Of a stretch of DNA of 64,000 nt, positions 60,577 to 64,000 are shown piece by piece; position 1 is the stretch's first letter, and each line of letters begins with the position of its first letter. The DNA is from Eubacterium aggregans (lineage in GTDB: Bacteria > Bacillota > Clostridia > Eubacteriales > Eubacteriaceae), in NCBI RefSeq assembly GCF_900107815.1, contig NZ_FNRK01000001.1, positions 124,001 to 188,000 of the forward strand. The letters are read 5' to 3'. The notes beneath the pieces are model-generated. The model was not told the DNA's origin, searched no databases, and was given only the letters and a program-made list of their open reading frames with translations. The position numbers and the translations under genes were made by a program.

Positions 60577-61944
60577 CTACTTTCCTAAACAAAACTTTGA
60601 AAAAATTTCATCAATGATGTCTGATCCAATGGATTCACCTGTGATAAAGCGGATGGATTCTAAGGCACCTTTGATGTCAATGGTTAATAACTCCATGGGT
60701 ATACCTCCTTGAAGGGCGTCCATGGCAGCTTGGAGCTGCTTCATCGCTTGTTTCAATAACCCCTCTTGCCGGGCATTCACAATAATTGCCTGGACATTTT
60801 CTGCATTCTTCTCGCCAGTAGCGATTTCCACCATTTTCTTTTTTAATTGCTCCAGACCTTCATTTTCTCGAATGGAAATGGCTTGGACATTCATTTCCTC
60901 TGGAAAAGCTTTTTTTTCTAAATCTATTTTATTTGCTATAATAATATGCTTCTTTTTCTTTACTTCTTCCAAAAGTATTTGTTCATCCCTAGATGTTTCA
61001 CGTGAAACATCTAGCATAAACAATACCAGCTCAGCTTCTTCCATCATTTGCCGGGAACGGTTGACACCAATTCGTTCCACCACATCCTCTGTATCCCGAA
61101 TTCCGGCTGTGTCAATAATCTTAAAGGGAATATTATCAATATTAATATACTCCTCAATAATATCCCTGGTTGTCCCCGGAATATCTGTAACAATGGCCTT
61201 CTCCTCTTGAATTAGATAATTAAGTAATGATGATTTCCCCACATTGGGGGCTCCAATAATCGCTGTGGGTAAACCCTCTCGATATATTTTCCCCTTAGAG
61301 GTTGCTTCCACTAATTGCTTCAGTTTTACAATACAGTCTTTTAAGATCTCTTCAGTATGATGATAGGATACATCTTCAATATCATATTCCGGATAATCAA
61401 TATTGGCTTCCATATCGGATAATAGGGCGATTAAGGTCGTATCGATCTCTGTCACAGCTTTGGATAAATCCCCGGATAATTGGCCCACTGAAAGCTCCAG
61501 GCTCCGTCGGGTTTTTGCTGAAATCACATCCATAACAGCCTCGGCCTGGGAAAGGTCGATACGACCGCCTAAAAATGCTCTTTTAGTAAATTCACCAGGT
61601 TCTGCTAATCTTGCCCCATGGCTTAATACCTGATCCAAAACGGCACGAGTAGCCACCATCCCGCCATGACAATTGATTTCCACCACATCCTGGGTCGTAT
61701 AAGTATGGGGTCCTGCCATAACGGTTACCAGAACCTCATCGATGGGTGCTCCCCCATCGTCAATGATATCCCCATAGGTCATGGAGTGGCTGATTAAATC
61801 CGCCAAATTCTTTTTACTTTTACTCTTAAAGAGATTTTCTACCAATGGGATTGATCCCGGTCCACTGACCCGAACAATCCCAATACCGCCACTTCCCATG
61901 GGGGTTGCTACGGCAGCAATGATATCATCATCAAATAGATGCAT
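60577..61944 (-). CDS. mnmE: tRNA modification GTPase MnmE
   Basis: A 455-residue GTPase partner of MnmG. An N-terminal folate-binding domain (MGSGGIGIVRVSGPGS), a helical domain, and an inserted G domain with GAPNVGKSSLLNYLIQE (about residues 226-242), DIPGTTRDIIEEYI and ANKIDL. The C-terminal CLGK carries the functional Cys. A perfect parS lies inside the G domain and is read as DVSRETS. It is preceded by a terminator, so it heads its own transcript. Confidence 0.97.
   Translation of the reverse strand: MHLFDDDIIAAVATPMGSGGIGIVRVSGPGSIPLVENLFKSKSKKNLADLISHSMTYGDIIDDGGAPIDEVLVTVMAGPHTYTTQDVVEINCHGGMVATRAVLDQVLSHGARLAEPGEFTKRAFLGGRIDLSQAEAVMDVISAKTRRSLELSVGQLSGDLSKAVTEIDTTLIALLSDMEANIDYPEYDIEDVSYHHTEEILKDCIVKLKQLVEATSKGKIYREGLPTAIIGAPNVGKSSLLNYLIQEEKAIVTDIPGTTRDIIEEYINIDNIPFKIIDTAGIRDTEDVVERIGVNRSRQMMEEAELVLFMLDVSRETSRDEQILLEEVKKKKHIIIANKIDLEKKAFPEEMNVQAISIRENEGLEQLKKKMVEIATGEKNAENVQAIIVNARQEGLLKQAMKQLQAAMDALQGGIPMELLTIDIKGALESIRFITGESIGSDIIDEIFSKFCLGK
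60994..61009. other. parS site inside mnmE
   Basis: TGTTTCACGTGAAACA within the mnmE coding region, extended by three matched bases on each side (60991-61012). Frame reading gives DVSRETS, so the codons serve both protein and ParB binding. Confidence 0.95.
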
Positions 61945-61966
61945 TTTATATATCCTTCCAAAATTA

Positions 61967-61995
61967 TAAAAAGGCTGCCGCAGAATGCGACAGCC
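61967..61995 (-). terminator. Terminator after jag
   Basis: On the minus strand GGCTGTCGCA (61995-61986) pairs with TGCGGCAGCC (61982-61973) over a three-base loop, followed by TTTTT. It ends the rnpA-yidD-yidC-jag transcript just before mnmE. Confidence 0.88.
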
Positions 61996-62008
61996 CCAAA
62001 TTTTAAAT

Positions 62009-62638
62009 TTATTGATGATCCTTCAAGTCGATCACAACGTAACGATAGGGCTCGTCACCTTCGCTGAAGGTATAAACATCGGAATGGTTTTGCAGTGCAG
62101 CATGGATGATCCGCCGTTCCGATGGATTCATGGGTTCCAATGACATTCGTTTATTGTAACGAACCACTTTCCCGGCCATCTTCCGGGCCAGAGCTTCTAA
62201 GGTCTGTTCCCGCTTACTTCTGTAATTCTCAGTATCGATAACGACCCGGACGTATTGGCTGCCCTTTCGATTGACCACCAGGCTTGTCAGATATTGGATG
62301 GAATCCAAGGTCTGACCCCGACGGCCAATAAGCACGCCCATATTATCTCCCGCCAGCTCCACGGATAAAACATCATTTTTTAGGCTGGTGGTAATGCTGC
62401 AGGGAATTTTCATTGCAGACATCATATCCGTTAAAAAATCCACTGCCCGCTTTTCAGGGTCATCCTTTGGAATGACCTCTACCACTGCCTGTTTTTTTCC
62501 AAATAAACCGAATACCCCATTATCCGGAAATTCCAGAACATTGGTTTCTACTTCATCCAAGGTCTTTCCCAGTTCGAGTAAAGCGTTATTAATTGCTTCT
62601 TCAACCGTTTTTCCTTTTCCAATTACTTTATCATTCAT
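62009..62638 (-). CDS. jag: RNA-binding protein Jag/KhpB
   Basis: A 209-residue protein of three domains: Jag-N (GKTVEEAINNALLELG then FPDNGVFGLFGKKQAVVEV), a KH domain (GVLIGRRGQTLDSIQYLTSL, about residues 102-121) and R3H (MNPSERRIIHAALQNHSDV with TFSEGDEPYRYVVI). It binds RNA and in several Firmicutes affects division and sporulation. The ATG at 62638 has GGAG six bases upstream; an ATG 12 bases earlier lacks one. Directly downstream of yidC as usual. Confidence 0.94.
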   Translation of the reverse strand: MNDKVIGKGKTVEEAINNALLELGKTLDEVETNVLEFPDNGVFGLFGKKQAVVEVIPKDDPEKRAVDFLTDMMSAMKIPCSITTSLKNDVLSVELAGDNMGVLIGRRGQTLDSIQYLTSLVVNRKGSQYVRVVIDTENYRSKREQTLEALARKMAGKVVRYNKRMSLEPMNPSERRIIHAALQNHSDVYTFSEGDEPYRYVVIDLKDHQ

Positions 62639-62662
62639 ACGCCTCTCCATTTTTTAAAAAAA

Positions 62663-63550
62663 CTAGCGCTTTTCGTCGTCCCGTCGTTCCGGAATCTTGG
62701 TAATCGTCTGACGCACCACCTTTTTACTGGCTGGCTTCGTCTTAGGACGGGTGACATTGCTCTCTTTTTTAGGTGCTTTCCCCTGCTGGGCCATCATGGC
62801 CTGTTCCCGCATTTCACTTTGTTGTTGCCGAACATTCTTCTTATCCTTCTTTTCCTGACGTTTTGCTTCTTCTAAACGGCGCTCTGCTTCTTCCGGACTA
62901 ACCAGATCCACAGGTTTACGCATGGAGAAGAACTGTTGGATGAAGGTAAAGATATTCTGAACCACCCAGTAGAGTGCAACCCCAGCCGGCATGCTAATGG
63001 CTGCAAAGCCAATAAACAAGGGCATGATGTAAAGCATCATCTTCTGGGACTGCTGCATGGTGGGATCCCCCCCCTGCTGAAAACTCATCATAAATTTCTG
63101 GGTGATGAAGGTCAGCAGCACACACAAAATTGGTAGAATATACCAGGGGTCTGGAGCACTCAGGCTTGGCAGCCATAAAAATCCTGCTTCCCCCACACCG
63201 GCAGAAACCCATTGATCAGGGTTTCTGAGGGCACCAAACAATCCATAAATAATGGGAAGTTGGAGTAAAAGGGGCAAACAGCCAGCCATGGGGCTAACCT
63301 TATAAAGCTTATACAGCTTCATGGTTTCCTGGTTTAGCTTTTCAGGATTATTTTTGTATTTCTTCTGTAATTTTTGGAGCTCAGGCTGAATGGCCTGCAT
63401 CTCCTTCATTGAACGCGTCTGCTTCAGGTTTAAAGGGAGCAAGATTAATTTTGCCAAAATGGTAAAAAGAATAATTGCAATCCCGTAGTTCCCCACCAAA
63501 TTAAAAATCTGAAGGAGCACCCAACCGAATGCTTGGTATAAAAAATCCAT
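62663..63550 (-). CDS. yidC: Membrane protein insertase YidC
   Basis: A 295-residue insertase of the Gram-positive type, with five membrane segments. GIAIILFTILAKLILLPLNL carries the conserved Arg-free core region, followed by the cytoplasmic hairpin (MKEMQAIQPELQKLQKKYK), then MAGCLPLLLQLPIIYGLFGAL and LPILCVLLTFITQKFMM. Unlike Bacillus SpoIIIJ it lacks an obvious lipobox. The C-terminal tail is basic (RQTITKIPERRDDEK), often ribosome-binding. GGAG-type site before the ATG. Confidence 0.94.
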   Translation of the reverse strand: MDFLYQAFGWVLLQIFNLVGNYGIAIILFTILAKLILLPLNLKQTRSMKEMQAIQPELQKLQKKYKNNPEKLNQETMKLYKLYKVSPMAGCLPLLLQLPIIYGLFGALRNPDQWVSAGVGEAGFLWLPSLSAPDPWYILPILCVLLTFITQKFMMSFQQGGDPTMQQSQKMMLYIMPLFIGFAAISMPAGVALYWVVQNIFTFIQQFFSMRKPVDLVSPEEAERRLEEAKRQEKKDKKNVRQQQSEMREQAMMAQQGKAPKKESNVTRPKTKPASKKVVRQTITKIPERRDDEKR

Positions 63551-63579
63551 TCACACACTCCTAAATTAAGTATTCTTTT

Positions 63580-63792
63580 TTACGGCAACGGATCATATCC
63601 TCCCGGATGGAAGGGATGGCATTTGATAATGCGCCGAATGCCTAAATAAAGCCCTTTGATTACGCCATACTTTTCAATCGCCTGATAACAGTAAGTTGAA
63701 CACGTCGGGGTAAACCGACAGCTATTTGGCAAACAGGGTGAGATAAATTTTTGATATCCCCGGATGATCGATAAAAAAAATCCTTTAATCAT
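63580..63792 (-). CDS. yidD: Membrane protein insertion efficiency factor YidD
   Basis: A 70-residue protein with the YidD pattern: [20 protein letters not shown], then [14 protein letters not shown] and the ending [15 protein letters not shown], with the family's conserved Cys. It sits between rnpA and yidC and is thought to help YidC-dependent insertion. It follows the rnpA stop by seven bases. Confidence 0.95.
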   Translation of the reverse strand: MIKGFFLSIIRGYQKFISPCLPNSCRFTPTCSTYCYQAIEKYGVIKGLYLGIRRIIKCHPFHPGGYDPLP

Positions 63793-63799
63793 TTCGCCC

Positions 63800-64000
63800 T
63801 CACTTTTTCAGCTTTGTCTTATAAAACAAATGATCTAAAGACCGATCTAAATCCGAAAAAGCATCATTGAGGCATCGTGCCTTCGCGATGATGATGAGAT
63901 CATAACCAGTTTTCACACCAACCTGACGTTGTCGAAAGGATTCTTTAATCTGCCGTCTTATCCGATTCCGGCAAACTGCTTTTTTAGAGATCTTTTTACT
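63800..64000 (-). CDS. rnpA: Ribonuclease P protein component, C-terminal part
   Basis: Partial gene at the right edge, 66 codons plus a stop. The frame reads [20 protein letters not shown] at the edge, which is the RNR RNA-binding motif of RnpA, then [20 protein letters not shown] and ends TKLKK. The protein assists the RNase P RNA in cutting tRNA 5' leaders. The N-terminus and rpmH would lie beyond base 64000, followed by the usual dnaA region. Confidence 0.92.
   Translation of the reverse strand, partial: SKKISKKAVCRNRIRRQIKESFRQRQVGVKTGYDLIIIAKARCLNDAFSDLDRSLDHLFYKTKLKK

Noticed and set aside
1-64000. tRNA, rRNA, CRISPR arrays, transposases or prophage genes
   Set aside because: None was recognised on reading both strands; a tRNAscan and repeat search would be decisive.

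Overview
The window looks like chromosomal DNA from a low-copy-repeat, moderately GC-rich member of the Firmicutes, class Clostridia. The reasons are the gene order at the right end (rnpA-yidD-yidC-jag-mnmE-mnmG-rsmG-noc-parA-parB, then rpsF-ssb-rpsR, gdpP-rplI-dnaB), tRNA-sensing T-box leaders, strong AGGAGG ribosome binding sites, perfect 16-bp parS sites and a GutM-type glucitol PTS. I cannot name the genus; a Eubacteriaceae-like anaerobe is only a guess. The right end normally abuts rpmH-dnaA-oriC, so the origin is probably just beyond base 64000. Most genes lie on the minus strand, which is then the leading strand.

Layout from left to right. 0-1 kb: start of an aconitase-family hydratase and a GNAT acetyltransferase. 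1-6.7 kb: a sucrose block of PTS EIIBC, sucrose-6-phosphate hydrolase and fructokinase, with its LacI-type regulator and a divergent stand-alone EIIA. 6.7-9.4 kb: a DHH-family phosphoesterase gene broken by an in-frame TAG, a small Cys-rich protein, an AT-rich EVE-like domain protein that looks acquired, and a ferredoxin-like protein. 9.5-16.2 kb, on the plus strand: a GNAT, a Crp/Fnr regulator and a five-gene peptide/nickel-type ABC importer. 16.2-21.8 kb: a GNAT, AzlCD, a cluster of DnaA boxes, a DUF3006-metallo-beta-lactamase pair, MetQ, a LysR regulator and BioY. 21.8-28.7 kb: a complete trpEGDCFBA operon behind a tryptophan T-box. 28.7-30.2 kb: a TetR-GNAT fusion with two operator-like repeats and a small membrane protein. 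30.2-36.4 kb: a glucitol-type PTS operon that carries an AraM-like dehydrogenase and an AraL-like HAD phosphatase instead of sorbitol-6-phosphate dehydrogenase. 36.4-42.3 kb: a methionine T-box followed by metG, an LTA-synthase-like gene and metY, read as one transcript. 42.3-47.6 kb: DUF2461, an ECF-like sigma factor, rsmI, an FAD protein and dnaB. 47.6-64 kb: the conserved information-processing and chromosome-segregation block.

Links between genes. Sucrose would be phosphorylated on entry by EIIBC plus EIIA, hydrolysed, and the released fructose phosphorylated. The trp and met transcripts are each gated by their own uncharged tRNA. ParA, ParB, Noc and two parS sites form the segregation and nucleoid-occlusion set. 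YidC, YidD and Jag serve membrane protein insertion, while MnmE and MnmG modify tRNA wobble uridines.

The points most worth a second look are the polyol PTS operon of unclear substrate, the metG/LTA-synthase/metY transcript, the DnaA-box cluster about 46 kb from the expected origin, the nonsense codon in the DHH gene, the TetR-GNAT fusion, the alternative pairings in the sucrose leader, and two inverted-repeat elements inside operon leaders or spacers. No tRNA, rRNA, CRISPR array, transposase or prophage gene was seen.
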